Positions 1 to 14,800 of a DNA stretch of 64,000 nucleotides are shown piece by piece (the first letter of the stretch is position 1; each line of letters starts with the position of its first letter). The notes beneath the pieces are model-generated. The model saw only the letters and a program-made list of their open reading frames with translations. It had not been told where the DNA came from and searched no databases. The stretch is from Membranipora membranacea. Lineage: Eukaryota > Bryozoa > Gymnolaemata > Cheilostomatida > Membraniporidae. Made by a program: the position numbers and the translations under genes. The stretch spans positions 22,196,001-22,260,000 of the forward strand of contig OU612065.1 of the NCBI GenBank assembly GCA_914767715.1. Direction: 5' to 3'.

Positions 1-1688
1 TCGCTTACCAGGGTTGATGGTCATGTAAGATTATGTGCAAGGGACTAATAACAGCCACTGTGAGGGTTTTCAACTTTGAAAACTCATCTTTAATGAGAGA
101 GACCAAATTCACAACAATAATTCAAAAGCGTAATTTTTGTTAGAAAGCTATGTCCGGTGCACTGAATTCTACTAATTTGCTGACCAAACAAATTTTGCCA
201 ATTTTGGACAATGCAGCCATAATGAAATGAGGCTTCCCACGCTCAGTCAAACTTTTACTAATCTGGCAGCGAGTTAAAAGTGAAAGTATAATTAGATATA
301 TTATTTAGTATCAACATTTCTGCCCAATACTAATTACACTCATTAACTAATTGCTTTATTAGTTTTTACACACATCATAAGGAAGGGGAGAAATCTGTAA
401 TCTCACTCTTTACTTTTCTTTCCGCAGCATTATCATCTTGAGGTCGGTAATTACTGGCAGCTGTTTTGCTGTGTTTTTGGAATATTTAATTTCGCTAGCA
501 GTTGTTTTGTCTGTCTAGCAGCTTCTATGAGATAGTATTCACATGATAGAGTTGTTGAATTTGGAGGGGCAGGGTGTTTGATGCAAATTAGATTTATCAT
601 GATATCATACAGTTGGCTCCAGTTTGCTGCCGATTCTAAACAAACTAGGGGAGGCATCGGATGACTAGCAAATGTGTTTGGAGATATAAATTCCTAGTGT
701 CAAGTAGCTTCATCAGGCCAATTAAGTAATGCATCTTATAAATAAACTTCAATTGGATACCATATAACATCAGTTATCCAATTTACTTCTGTTTCACAGA
801 CCTGCCAACAGTGCTTTGTACAAATCTGTTCACCGACTGAATCTGGTATGTATTAGCACCCTTGGTGGGGATGCTGCCAAATTTCTGGAACAGTCGCAGA
901 CAGATAAGTACCAGAGTCAGAGCAATCTGTATTGAAATTGTGCTAGCTGGAAATGAGCCAAATTTATTGTTATGTAATTCACATATAAGCTGTTTGGTTT
1001 TGCCCTTTTAGGTGGGCAAAATAAGATGGTAAATTCACAGGTATTGAAAAGTGTTGCTAAAATCTCAAAATACATTCTTTATTCCTGTTCTGAGCGCAGA
1101 TCGGAGTATGGAGCTTGTTAATTTTCTTTCTTTTTAAGGGCCAAAAACCATCTAACTCCTCACCCTAACATTGATCTAACCCTAAAAGACCTTGGTGTTG
1201 CATAACCTTGCTCGAATGTTAACATTTTGCTTGCCCATCCTGAAAGATGAAATCTCCCATAAAGCTGCCAAAGAATCATATCCTGATTACTCTCTTGTTA
1301 AGTTTGATCAATGACTCATTATTTTAGTGTCTTCCGTTTTAATGCCATTTTATGCCGTTTTACGCCATTGCGCATAGAAAACTGATAGATCAGAGCGTAT
1401 ATTGCTATTATTGCTAACGTCTTTAATACATGGCAGGTCTGGAGCGATTAATTTGATAAATGATTGTAGAAATTAGTAAGATATATACATTTCTCACTGG
1501 GGGAGAAAATCAAGTTCTAATTGTGATGAATGGTTTGAGGTTTTAACCCTCTGATTCCCTTAATTGTGATCACTTCTTGATTGACTCTTGCACTGCTAAG
1601 ATCATCATCGAAAAATCAGCTTGCAGGCTAAAAATATTCCTCTCATTCATCGAGCAGGCATTCTTAGTTTTACGCTACACAGAAGAAG
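1..1688. other. intergenic or 5' flank, no gene seen
   Basis: AT-rich sequence upstream of the homeobox gene. I find no exon with a convincing protein match, no RNA gene and no repeat shared with the rest of the window. It may hold the promoter and 5' untranslated region of the homeobox gene, but I could not identify a core promoter motif. Confidence 0.5.
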
Positions 1689-3255
<1,567 letters not shown>

Positions 3256-3484
3256 CAACATGATTAATTCTTTTTTCCTCACCTCATTTTTTTTCTGCCA
3301 AACTACTAATGATATTTTTTTGGTCTCATACAGTATTATTTTTTTGTTTATTATCCTCCACCCACAAAGGAATTGTTATATGACGCCCGATTTTTTGCAT
3401 TCTATGAAAAGAAGTTACTACTATATATTTTAGTGATTCTACACTATACTATTTTGGTGCTATCTTTGATGGCAATGGATCATC

Positions 3485-3490
3485 AATAAA
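3485..3490 (+). terminator. candidate polyadenylation signal of the Gbx-like gene
   Basis: AATAAA, about 230 bases after the homeobox stop codon and the first canonical hexamer I noticed downstream. The true cleavage site is not visible from sequence. Confidence 0.4.
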
Positions 3491-4140
3491 TTCTACACAT
3501 ACAAAACTTTGCTTGCCTTCCGATCATCCATATAGCAAGAGTACAAATGTAAATGTAAAAGAGTAAATAATTTCACTGAACTTATAATAGCATCTGGCAT
3601 AGCAGATATCTGGCATCAATAGTAATGATGTTTGTAGCATTATCGCAAACAAGATACAAAAGAACATCATCTTTCATATATTTAATACAGGCGCTGACTA
3701 CCGGTACTGCTGAAGTCATTATAGAGATACACTTTCGTTGTGGAATTAATTACATAAAATCAGCAAATTGCTTGTATATGTGTGGCATCTGCATATTATA
3801 CAATATGCTGTCAGTTGCCATTTTGCACTATAATAAATTAGCATTTTGGAAATATGGAGTAAATTGTGGGTGCTACAAATTAAGCAAATTATTGCCTGCA
3901 ACTGATACAGTGTGAAATGAGCTACATGTGTTGTGAAAATTTGTAAATAAGCGAAATCCGGTACTCTCAATTATCGTGGCTATTAGTAGGCTGATTGCTA
4001 TGGCGCTTCTCTTATCACGCTCTCGTCCTGGAGGTAATAACTTAGTTGATAGCACCATGTAGATGGAGAAAGAAGGCCCAGTAACCTGTTGCTAAAATAA
4101 AACTTCCACCATTGATTCATATCGTTTTGATCTGTTTACC

Positions 4141-4180
4141 GATACCAGAGACCATAGATATCTATAGTCTCTGCCGATAC
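4141..4180. repeat. short palindromic repeat, copy 1
   Basis: A 40-base imperfect palindrome that begins GATACCAGAGAC and ends with the near-complement GTCTCTGCCGATAC, centred on ATAGATATCTAT. A close copy lies at 25623-25662 inside an intron of the plus-strand DD3-3-like gene. The pair looks like a dispersed hairpin or tiny foldback element. Confidence 0.6.
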
Positions 4181-5833
4181 TACTGGCTAGGCTTCTTTTC
4201 AGGCTAACCTTAAATGACTTCAACACTCTCTAGGATCATTTTGACATTCATTGAGAACTGATTTCATCATGTGTTTTTCACAGGTGACAACCATAGAAGA
4301 TTTTCAGATTGAGTTGTGAGGTCAGACTTGTTATATTGGGTTGTGCTTCAAGTATGACCTTACTGAGTATTTCTATGAAAATTCAGGGAATCCTAAAAAA
4401 GATCTCATCCTAATCTCAAAGAGTAGCGAACCTAACACACCATTTCTTCCTATTGAAAAAAATTTTTTGTGGTAAAAAAGAGTTATTATATTTGAGTTTC
4501 TGAAAATCTTACTCACAAGATATAGATGCGATTTCAACCCTGCTCTATCTTCTAAAACAGATGAATTCATTTTTATTTACACGCCGATTATATTTAGTTT
4601 GACCAGATTTCTAGTGTTGACTAATACTGCCAAAATTAGTCTACAACGTATGTAATAGTTTGATATCACTATGCCTAAATCTGACACATATAATCAGCAG
4701 CGTATCTGGCTTTGATTGTGATAAACATGTTTTCTACATAAATCTGATATGATAAATGTGTTGTAGACCGCTGCGTGTCACTTAATTTTGACTCGCTGAC
4801 TCAATGCGGTTACTTGGAGGAATTAACCCGCCGACGTCTAACTTAATTTGTGAATTTCTACCCAATTATGGATAAGAGGAGCCAAGAGCCATGGCCATCA
4901 CTCGGCTCAAAAATGTTTATACAGCATTTAGTAAGGCGAGGTAGTTTCAATCCAATTAACCAGTGTAAAACAGGCAAACAGATAGAGCTTAATTGCTTCT
5001 CAGCAAATTGCCATTCTCACCTTATAAATAATTACTTTAGCTTTGGGTTTTTCTTCCGACAGCAATGATATCAAATCGGGCTACTGGTCATACCCCCTTA
5101 TGCATAGTGCATCTTGTTTAGCCTTAGAGTGTTGTTGAAACAGGGCTCACAGTATGTTTATTGATAGCCTATAATATGATACATGATTTGTAATGGTATA
5201 AATTTTATAACAGAGACCTTATCTTTTCTGACATGGGAAAACTGAGTGAAAATTTCCAGTGTGTGGTTTATCAGGAAGCCTTTACCTATTTTGTATGTTC
5301 AAACCTGGCCGCTGGGGGGAAACTACTGCAAGAATACTAATTTCTGGTGTGTAATTTGTATGTGTTTAGCATATATTATTTTGAGCATTGCTATTGAGAG
5401 GTATAAAATATATTATGGCATATCAAAGGCCTAAAAATGAACTGATTGTTCGGCATGATGCACTCTGTCACCAACAAATTAAACAGAGCCTGTAGGCGAT
5501 TTAATTAAGCTTATGTATATAAACTGCTCTCTTGACAACGAGGGATGGCTCATAAAAACAGCATACCATTAAAGGTGTCCCCGGAATGTATCATATCGGC
5601 GGAATTAAGAGAATTTGATCCGAATCTCATTATGTGATGTGAGAGAAAAGAAGGTAAAAAAAGATTAAAGACAAAGTGTACTTCCCAGTGATTGGTGATT
5701 GGTGATGCTATGTGGTTTTCTTACATATACTTCACCTATCAATCAGTAAAAACATCTGGATAATTAGCGAAATCATGTGTGCGAAAAAAAGAGTATAAAA
5801 AAATAAACTATGAGTGTATTGCATAATAATTAC

Positions 5834-8800
5834 TTAAATTGCACTCAGTGTGCCACGTTTGGCATTTCTGAATCGACGGTTGATGGCGTCCATCTTTTCT
5901 GGTTTTGACCTGAAGTAGAAGACGGTAGCTGCGACAATGACGACAATGACGAGAGCAGCGATAACACCACCAGCTATAGCTCCAGCATTCACGTGACTTC
6001 TCGCTACATATACTCCACCCTCTGAGGCCTACAAATCAAAAATCAACAATAAAACAATATGCAACAAGTTAAATAATAATATTAAGTATAATAAATCGAC
6101 TGTTGGTGCAAAATCACTGAAAATCTTTTTTTTTCAAGAGTCATCGCATAAGATTCCTGGTAAAAGCCTTCTTTTGTCTAGGGACCCTTTGGGGAGAAGG
6201 AAATAGTGAATCAGGCTCTTATTAAATTTTACTTCAATTATCAAAATGTGTCAGCCCTAAGTGTCAACAATAAATCATAACAAGCGCTGATTTTCTCTGT
6301 AATTTCCTGAGAAAAAATCTTTGATTTTAAAGTCTCAGAGTGCATCACAAGGGAGTGTGAAATGACAGGGTAATTTTAAAAGTTAGGCGTTGAGAAAGTG
6401 TCATAAAGCCTACCAAAAATAGTTTCTTCAGTCAATAAGACAACAAAATTTTTGGTTTATAATTTGGAAAACAAAATGTGTTCAATTTTCACCAGCTAAA
6501 TAACTGACAGCAGTGTATTTCACTTCGCCTAATATAACATTAATTACATCACAGAGTAAGGATCTATCGTTACTCTGTGTTCTTTTGAGAAACCTACCTG
6601 GAATGATGCAGTGCCGTCTTGTATATCTGCGTCAACCTCCTCCCATGTGGAGAAGTGTTGAGAGTTGGTTTTGTATAGTTTGATGTTACCACTGGCTCCC
6701 TCGTCAAGCTTCATCTTAACTTCAAACTTCCTGTCAGCCATAGCAATCTGCTTCTCGGGGCTAATCAATATGAAGTCACTAGCGTAACCATTTCCGGCCT
6801 GCAAGAAAGAAAGAAAGTGTTGATAAAGGCTATCTAAAAATAAAATTCGGCTGGTTCGACAATTGTTAGTTTGTTACTCATATTGTGAGATGTTGTTCGG
6901 TTGGCTGAGCGAGCGGGTGAAGTTGTGTTTTATCTCCCAATGAGCGAGAAGTGTCATGTTTCTTAGATAATGCGTTCATCGGAAGACTGACAAAGTCGCT
7001 GTTAATAAGGACCACCTGGATGACTATCTGTTACAGCTAACCAGCATACAGATAAAAAATAGCTTCATGTGTCATCAAAATATAGAGGTAATTAACATAG
7101 ATTAACCCCAACCTGCCATGCAGGGGTCCACTTCTGGAATGCTCATATTCCTAATCCCTAATTTTGTTGAGCAAGCAACAGCGTTTAAATTTTTTGAGAC
7201 TCATTCTCATAGCAGCCACAGCAAAGCAACAGAGTTTTAGATTTTTTAAGAGATTGTCTCAATCTAGATGTCTGTAATTTTCACCAAGTTGTAGATGGGA
7301 AATCTTTTGTGGTTGTCTAAGAAGTAATTTTGTTCAGCGAGCAACAGCGTTTAAATTCATTTAAGAGATTGTCATTACTAGATGTCTGTAATTTTTACCA
7401 AGTTGTAGATGGGAAATCTTTTGTGGTTACCTAAGAAGTAATTTCCTTCTTTGAGACACTCAAAGTGCTGATTTCTTAAAGTCTTGATATAATCATCAGT
7501 CTCTTTTTTTAGATGGCCCAATACCACAGAAAACTTCAAGTCGTAGTCGCTTGGAGCCAGTATAGTAATAATTGACTCAGTTGACAACCAACATGCGGTT
7601 CATGTTAATTGCTCGGAGGCGCATTCACAATTTTTAAGACACCCTAAAAGAGTTGCGACGTTGAGAGTATTTGATGATCTAATGTAACTTTTGCACTTTG
7701 CCTGTGGTTTATTTAAATTTTCTCACCATTATATGACAGGCGGTGTTAAAAATAAAAGGAATTTGATTGTAATAGAACGCCCAATCAGCTGATGGCTTTA
7801 GATAAATGCACTTACAGTCATCTCTTGACCCGCATCGAGTACTAGCTGGTTTCCCACATCGGATGGCCATTGTTCCATCTGGATGTATGTTAGCGATGGT
7901 AAAACATCTTGTGCAACTGTCAACACAGCCTTCCTGAAATGACAAATGACATGGGTTAGCAAGTGTGAACGAGTGTAAATAACTATGACACTATAGACCA
8001 GAAGAGAGACATGCCAGCGACAGTTTGTCGTATGCCGGCTTTTTCACAGAGCACCAATTAGTGCATAGCTTTCATCTCCGATTATTATAAATTAATTATT
8101 CACATTTTATTGAAGGTTGGTAGGCTTTCAGGGATTTACAGGATTTGCATACTGCGATATTTTGCTACTAGAAACCAGCACTCTGGTTTAAACAGTACAT
8201 TCATATCACAGGGTACGTTCTGCTTGTGTTGAAGAACAAGATAGAAATTAAATTTATTATAACTATTATCGTTAATTGCTACCAATTAACCTTAAAACTT
8301 AATAAAGCAAGCAGCTTATATTAAGAAGAACTTCTACTTGTCTTCAGGGAAACCATAATAGCTAAATCTAGAACAGAGCCAAATTACGTGCTGAGAGAAA
8401 ATCTGCTAAGTACACCAAGATTTTCTCTGATATCATTGCAGCAATTTTCAAGGGCCTCATGATTGGGTTTTGCTGATTGAGGTTTTGCCAGGGATCCATA
8501 TTTGTACTGTACTTGACTTGCTGTCATTAGCCAGAAAACCCCATAGACAAACCACTCAACACGTTGTGAGCTTTGTCTACAGACATATGTATAAATCCCA
8601 GCACACCGCCCCCTCTAATTTGTCTATAGAGGCCAAACAAAGCATAACTGTGAAACCCAGCTAGAGAGCTTCCAAATAGCTGGAGACAGAAAATTGTGCT
8701 TCAATTTCAAAACCAGGTCACCGATCTGTCAAGAGCCAGGCAGAAGGATACCCATTTCAGACTGCAATCATTACCACAAGCATTTCACTGGCTGTTGCAG

Positions 8801-11800
8801 CATTGGTAATTAACAAAAGTCCAATTTAACATCAAACGAAAATCAATATTTGGAAGTAACCATCGGGATACTTGAAAATAATTATAACAGTTGATAAAAT
8901 AGCACATAAAATGCAACACATTTAACGCTAATGACTCTAATCACCACCATGAATGAAAATTTGCCAGGATCGATGCAGTAATATCTGCAACACTTACTGT
9001 TATTTATAATGACAATTTTATCACATTAGCCGTGACACTATACTGGACATAACACTCCAAACAGTTGGATCTGATTGCCAATAAATAACATCACCAAAAG
9101 CTCCATTACAGAACATTATTTCGATCCTTTCAATTAAGACTTTTGATCAATGAATCTTAGGAAGCTGGTGAGAGCATGGTGGTCAGAGACAATAATTATG
9201 ATGGATTTCATAGTCAAATTTCGGAGATTACGCAGATTTATGAAGCAACTTCAACTTGGGTGGCTGGTTTTTAGAATTTTCGCTGAGTTGCAGTGGACTT
9301 AAGGCTGGTCAACATTGTCCCAGATGACATTGGGATGCCATCCCAGGTGATGATCCCAGATGGTCTCAGACGCCGTTACCTAATCTCATCCTTCGACTAG
9401 ATCAGTTAAAATTTATTCCAATTAATTAGAATGAAGGTCTACAATATTTCAATCATTGGTAGGTGCAGTTGGCACAATTAATAACATGAGCCGGTACAAG
9501 CCGAGTGCTTCCCCATCTTCCATGGTGCACTGATGGCAGAGCCGAGCCGAGCCGTATTGGTTTGCACTCTGTGCTTGTCTATGGTCGTGTTAACACTATT
9601 GCCTTCTGCGACTATTTCTTACATTATTATTTAATTACTGGAAGACTAATTAGAGTATAACTCCAGGGTTGTCAGTAGTTTTTTTGCCATCCATCAATCG
9701 AATTATTTTTAATATGTCATTGTACGTATTACCGAACAAAGCCTTACTCTGGAATGTCCCAGTCTCTCAGTAGTTTTCTTATAGACGGGAACGGGAATGA
9801 CATTTGGCACGGAGTCAACCGAGTCGCCACGCACTCATTACCCTCACTAAGGAGACATGGAAATGGCGGTTATACGCAGGACATCCAGACCCCTAATCAA
9901 ACGAACAGTTATCTACCACAAATATAGATGTCTTAAACTGTCGTTGCTTTTATCTAAGAGCTTCGGGTTATTTATACCAATTAATTCACATATTGCTTAC
10001 TTAGTACAAAGTTGAAATTTCAGGAGCAAGAAAGGTGATGGGAAAGTGGAGGAAATTTAAATACAACCACACGTTATTAGGCCCGGAATTCCTCCCTGTT
10101 AATAAATTTTACAGGTAAATGGTGGGATTGTTTTTGAGAACAGTCAGGTATGGTTAAAGGTGTAGACTTTTTGGCATAACATACACCACACAACACTCAT
10201 AATCTGACGAACAGAATTTAAATAAATCGAGGTGAAACAGTGCACTGGCACACAAATGTTCTCTTGGCTGTGTGTTTTAAGTATTTCATCTAAATAAACC
10301 TGCCATTAAGGAATCGCAAAAAAATATTTGGCACACTGGGTACCCTTCCTACACCCAAATTTAGAGGAAATTTTTTATAGCACAACTGAGATCATAAAAA
10401 GTACCATGAAACATTACAAGACTCATTGCAATTTCGGTATTCTTTTAATCGCTTGACCCTAAGTATTGGTACAGTTTGGGAGGCCTTGATCCCAAGTATT
10501 GGTATAGTTTGGGGGGATTTGGGGAACCAAGAAACATTAAAATTACCTCCAATTTCATAGCAAAAAATCATCGCGCACACAAATGAGCAGTATAGAAGCG
10601 CATGTTGCGTATAATAAGCGGCAATATAATGTCTACCAAATAAGCTTATTGACATACTCTCCAGGAAGCTCCATTGCTCCACCAGTCCAGCCGATCTGCG
10701 CTTCTGACTTTCCAATATTAGAAGCAACAATCTTTCCTTTCTGGCTTCTGTTGGAGAAGTTATTATTTCTCGAGCACATGTAATGGGCGGTGCCGCCAGC
10801 AGTGATTTTCCTTGGTCCTAAATCAAAGTAAGTACCGGCATCGTCCAACTCCGACATCTCTCCTCTGAACTGTCCTGCAAAAAAAGAGGAAACTATTGTT
10901 AAAAAAAAGAGGAACTATTGTTTGAGGAGATAAATGATTGCCATAGCCTGGATTAGAACAAGGCGCTGTAAAAGTACGCAACCAATCATAAATGATAATT
11001 GCTACCGTTTTGCTACTGTTTATAACAAAAGAAAAGTGAATTTTGAGGATAACCGGTACACAGGTTCTTACTAATTAAAGGGTGATTATAACATTAATAC
11101 CTATGTTATTAAAAAAGAAATGATTGCATAAAACTTAATCCTACTTCCACCAATTAGGCTGATCTACGCAATGTTGGTTACAGACCCGCCACAGTGGCTG
11201 CAAAGTCAAGACTACTGGGGTGGAGGGATTGAAAGTGCCACTGAATAATCCAGGATTGAAACTTAACAATTCAATAAGATCGATAATTGATGAATTGTTC
11301 GAAACTAATTTTTATAGGCAAAAAATGACAAAGAACAATTTTGTGGCCAACAGACACGGATTTTACTCACTTAATCAACTTTTTTTATATTGCATAATGA
11401 TAATAGACTTAAGGATGAGGGTTGTCAGTTAAGGGCAAATCATGTCTCTAGGTAGATTTCAGTCTGCACTTTACACCAGGTATGTATGACCGCCGTTACC
11501 ACATGTTACACTTAAATCTACTCCCTGAGTTACATAATAATTAACTGCCTATCCCTCAAACACATATTCCACAAGTGCATATTTTTTATATTCCATATAT
11601 CTATGCTTGGCCCCATATGTCCTGCCGTCCACGGCTTGAGAAGCAGAATAAAGTCTTATATATTTAATAACAGTATTAACTTATTTTGTTATGAAGCAGG
11701 TGTCATGGGGATAATATTATGCTCAAGCATCACAAAAAGGCAAGGCAAGTGAAACCTCTCAGCTTTGAGCAGGTTGTTCCAGCAGCCTATTACATATTTA

Positions 11801-14800
11801 AACATAACCTGGTGCACCCAGACTCACCTGGAGCAAGCAGAGCTAGCTTAGTGAGATCGTTTTGAGTCAGACCGAGCATGTATACATCATCTAACTTCTG
11901 AGGGTAACTCCTTCCCCAGTGTCCTGACTTGTTCACTCCTACCCAGTAAGTACCGCTATCCTCCAGATAAGCTCGCTCCTTCTGCACTACAATGTTACTC
12001 CTGTCTGTACCAGCCAGACCCTGACCATCGTTGTTCTTAGGATTTGTGTTAGAACCTGTCCACCTGAAAAAGTCACAAGTCAAATAAAATAAGAATAATA
12101 ACCAGGAAATGGCGTATTAGTCGCCCCCTCTTGAAGCGGCACCCCTTGTTAATCATTGAGGTAAGGAAGAATAAAATAAGAATATAAGAAAAAGATCAGA
12201 ATGTAGGAGCATTCTGCTTTTGTACCCTATGTGTGCTTAAGTAGCTAAACAATACTAAGTAATTATAATTCTTACTTTCCAAATGGCGGTTTCATTTTAG
12301 GGTTTTACCCATAAACATATAAATATTTATAATTTCATGGTTTTACTTTTCCTAAATTAACATATATTACCTAATAGTCAAACACCCACTCTAAATCTTC
12401 CATGCTGATTACACCCATCTTTTCTTTGGAATAACAGAAGAAATTGTGCATTTGTATGTATAGCAAGCTGGCGAATTAAAAAATGATGGAGTTGACATTG
12501 AAAAAGATACAAGTGTTACTGTTCTATAAAACCCGCAAAATCATTAAATTTTTAAACTTATATCAATTAAACTTTTTGACAGAGCGATCCATTTTGTTGA
12601 TCATGTTGATTTATTAGGATTAAACTTTCTGATTTCTAGATCTTTATTTATAGCATCAAGACTTATGTGTGGGGTTCTTTTGAAAAATAGGGCAAAAAAT
12701 ACCTTAACCACTTGCTTCTGTTTCAAAAGAAAATTTGAATAATTAATTTACCAAATCATCTAGCGGACCATAACTGAACATTTATCTAATTGTTAAACCA
12801 TCAGACGGGACCTAATTCGCTGATTTACTGCAAATTACTAAAAATTTGTAGCAAAGTTGATTAAAGATAAATTGCAAAATTGCAAGTTTATTTTCTGACA
12901 ACTGGAGTAGTTTTGTTACTCTTGAGGTGTTAGAATAGAGCGGTTAATGGGCAATTACAGCCCTTAATTTGTAAAAATTGTTGGGATTGGCAGGTAGTTT
13001 ATCTAATTTCTTCACTTGCATCTTGGCTAATGTTTTTGATAAGCTATCCATCGCATACTATTTGGTTAAGTAAAAAGATAACTGATGAAAGTCATGTGAA
13101 CGGTTTGATAAATTAATAGAAATTGGTAATGTCAATATTCTTGTTTCTGCCAAGTAGCCTGAGAGCATAATCATCCAGAAAAGAAATTGTACACGGAGAC
13201 AAACCTCCGACCCGCATTATCACACCCAATTGAGGATGCTGGGAAAGTTGACCGTGGCGCTGCCTTATCTCCTAACTGACATAACTATATGTGATACCCA
13301 ATTTGCTTATCGCATGAACTGGTGGTGTCACTTCAGATAAAAGAGAAGCTTTCTGTGTCACTCTATCTCTGGTTACGCAATGTTTTACGAGAAAAAGGCT
13401 TTTGGTTTACTCCCCTCATTTTATGAATGATACACGGTCTATGCAACATGGACTGTCGCTTGCAAGAATAAATGTAGGCTGACTTACTGCATATGCACAT
13501 AGTCACCGACTGAAGTCTGTAGCGTATTTGGTACAAAGTCATACTCGACTGCTGGATACACCTGTACAATGTTTCCTCGTTTTCCTCTCACATTAAGATT
13601 ATGAACACGAGCTCCATCAAGTTCTGGTGGCGCCTGTCTGATTGCCATAGCGTGACTCCTGAAAAGAAAATAGAACAATTTACAGAAACTCTCAGGGTGA
13701 ATAAGGAAGGCCAAAGTGGATGAAGCTGTTGAGTTTTTTTATCGTATCAAAAAGAAAAATTGGTAATTATGCCCTCCTTGACGAACAAACACTGTGATGT
13801 GACTGTATTGAGATGAAAGCTAAGCAATATCTGTTGTAATTGCTGACAACAATCAAAGTGTTTTATGCGTTGTTTTTTTGAATCACAGTTCTGGCCTTAC
13901 AGTGGCACTAATTGGCAAAGTGTATGAGTCAGAAGCCTGCCAGAATTTGTTTATCTGGACAAACTAAGATCTGAAGTTGCAGCTGCATGAGTAAACAACC
14001 TTATTGTTTTAATTGGTCTAGCTTCTTCGTTTATAAAACAATGATCCACAATAACTGACCAGGTTGCTGGTCCAATTTATAGCTGATAAACAGGAGCATG
14101 ATCATAAGTTTGATTAGGAATTAGAGGATCATCAAGACTGATCATCCATTATCTATAGCAGATTACAGGTCTACCGATTCATGTTCAATGCCTAATTTAT
14201 TACCCGATAACTATGGATGATAATGTCGTTTACACCTAGTATAATATGTCTATTACACTCGTAAATCATAGAATTATAAGTTATCAAAGGATTTAGTGTT
14301 TTTTTAATAAAAGTTGTCAAAATAATTGGTGGCCGGGCAATTTTCACCTTATCAGTAATCTGATTAAACCATTTTGGCTGATATTTTCCGGCCATTAGCA
14401 CTGTTAATTGATCATTGGTAAATGATTGAGTCAAACCAACGCACCTGTCTTGGAAGGTTCGTCCGAATTGAGCCGTGTTGATGGCCAGCTGTAGCTCCAG
14501 CTTGTCATTATCAAATATATTAACTTGAGGGTTGTTCTCTAGGACATAACCCCTGTCTTTAGCCTCATCCAAGTTTTCGAAACCATACTTCTCAGACAAG
14601 TCAAGAAGAGAGCCGTCGTTCCTGCCTGCTCCTCTTGTTGGTTCATTCAGTGCAGCGTTAGTTGAACCATCCCAGCCATCGAATTCAGCGGTTGAAATGT
14701 TGTATCTACAAGATTTACAGTAGACTATGAACAAAACTCTCAATTTGCACTTAAACGCAAAATATGTCGTGAGGCATGAGCAGAGGTATTAAATATAAAT

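Larger units (their letters stand above)
3256..5833. other. intergenic, no gene seen
   Basis: It separates the plus-strand homeobox gene from the tail end of the minus-strand DD3-3-like gene. It holds the 3' flanks of both genes and one 40-base palindromic repeat at 4141-4180. The small open frames here have no family resemblance and no sensible exon boundaries. Confidence 0.5.

Noticed and set aside
7709-7945. Cysteine-rich open frame ([13 protein letters not shown]...) on the minus strand over exon 7816-7933
   Set aside because: The upstream exon leaves two bases, and only the other frame (EKAVLTVAQ...) stays open and connects to both neighbours in phase. The cysteine-rich reading is an accidental shadow.
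14192-14743. 183-codon minus-strand frame taken as one exon
   Set aside because: A GT donor at 14444 after FQDR matches the position in the paralog; the codons beyond it have no counterpart and are intron.
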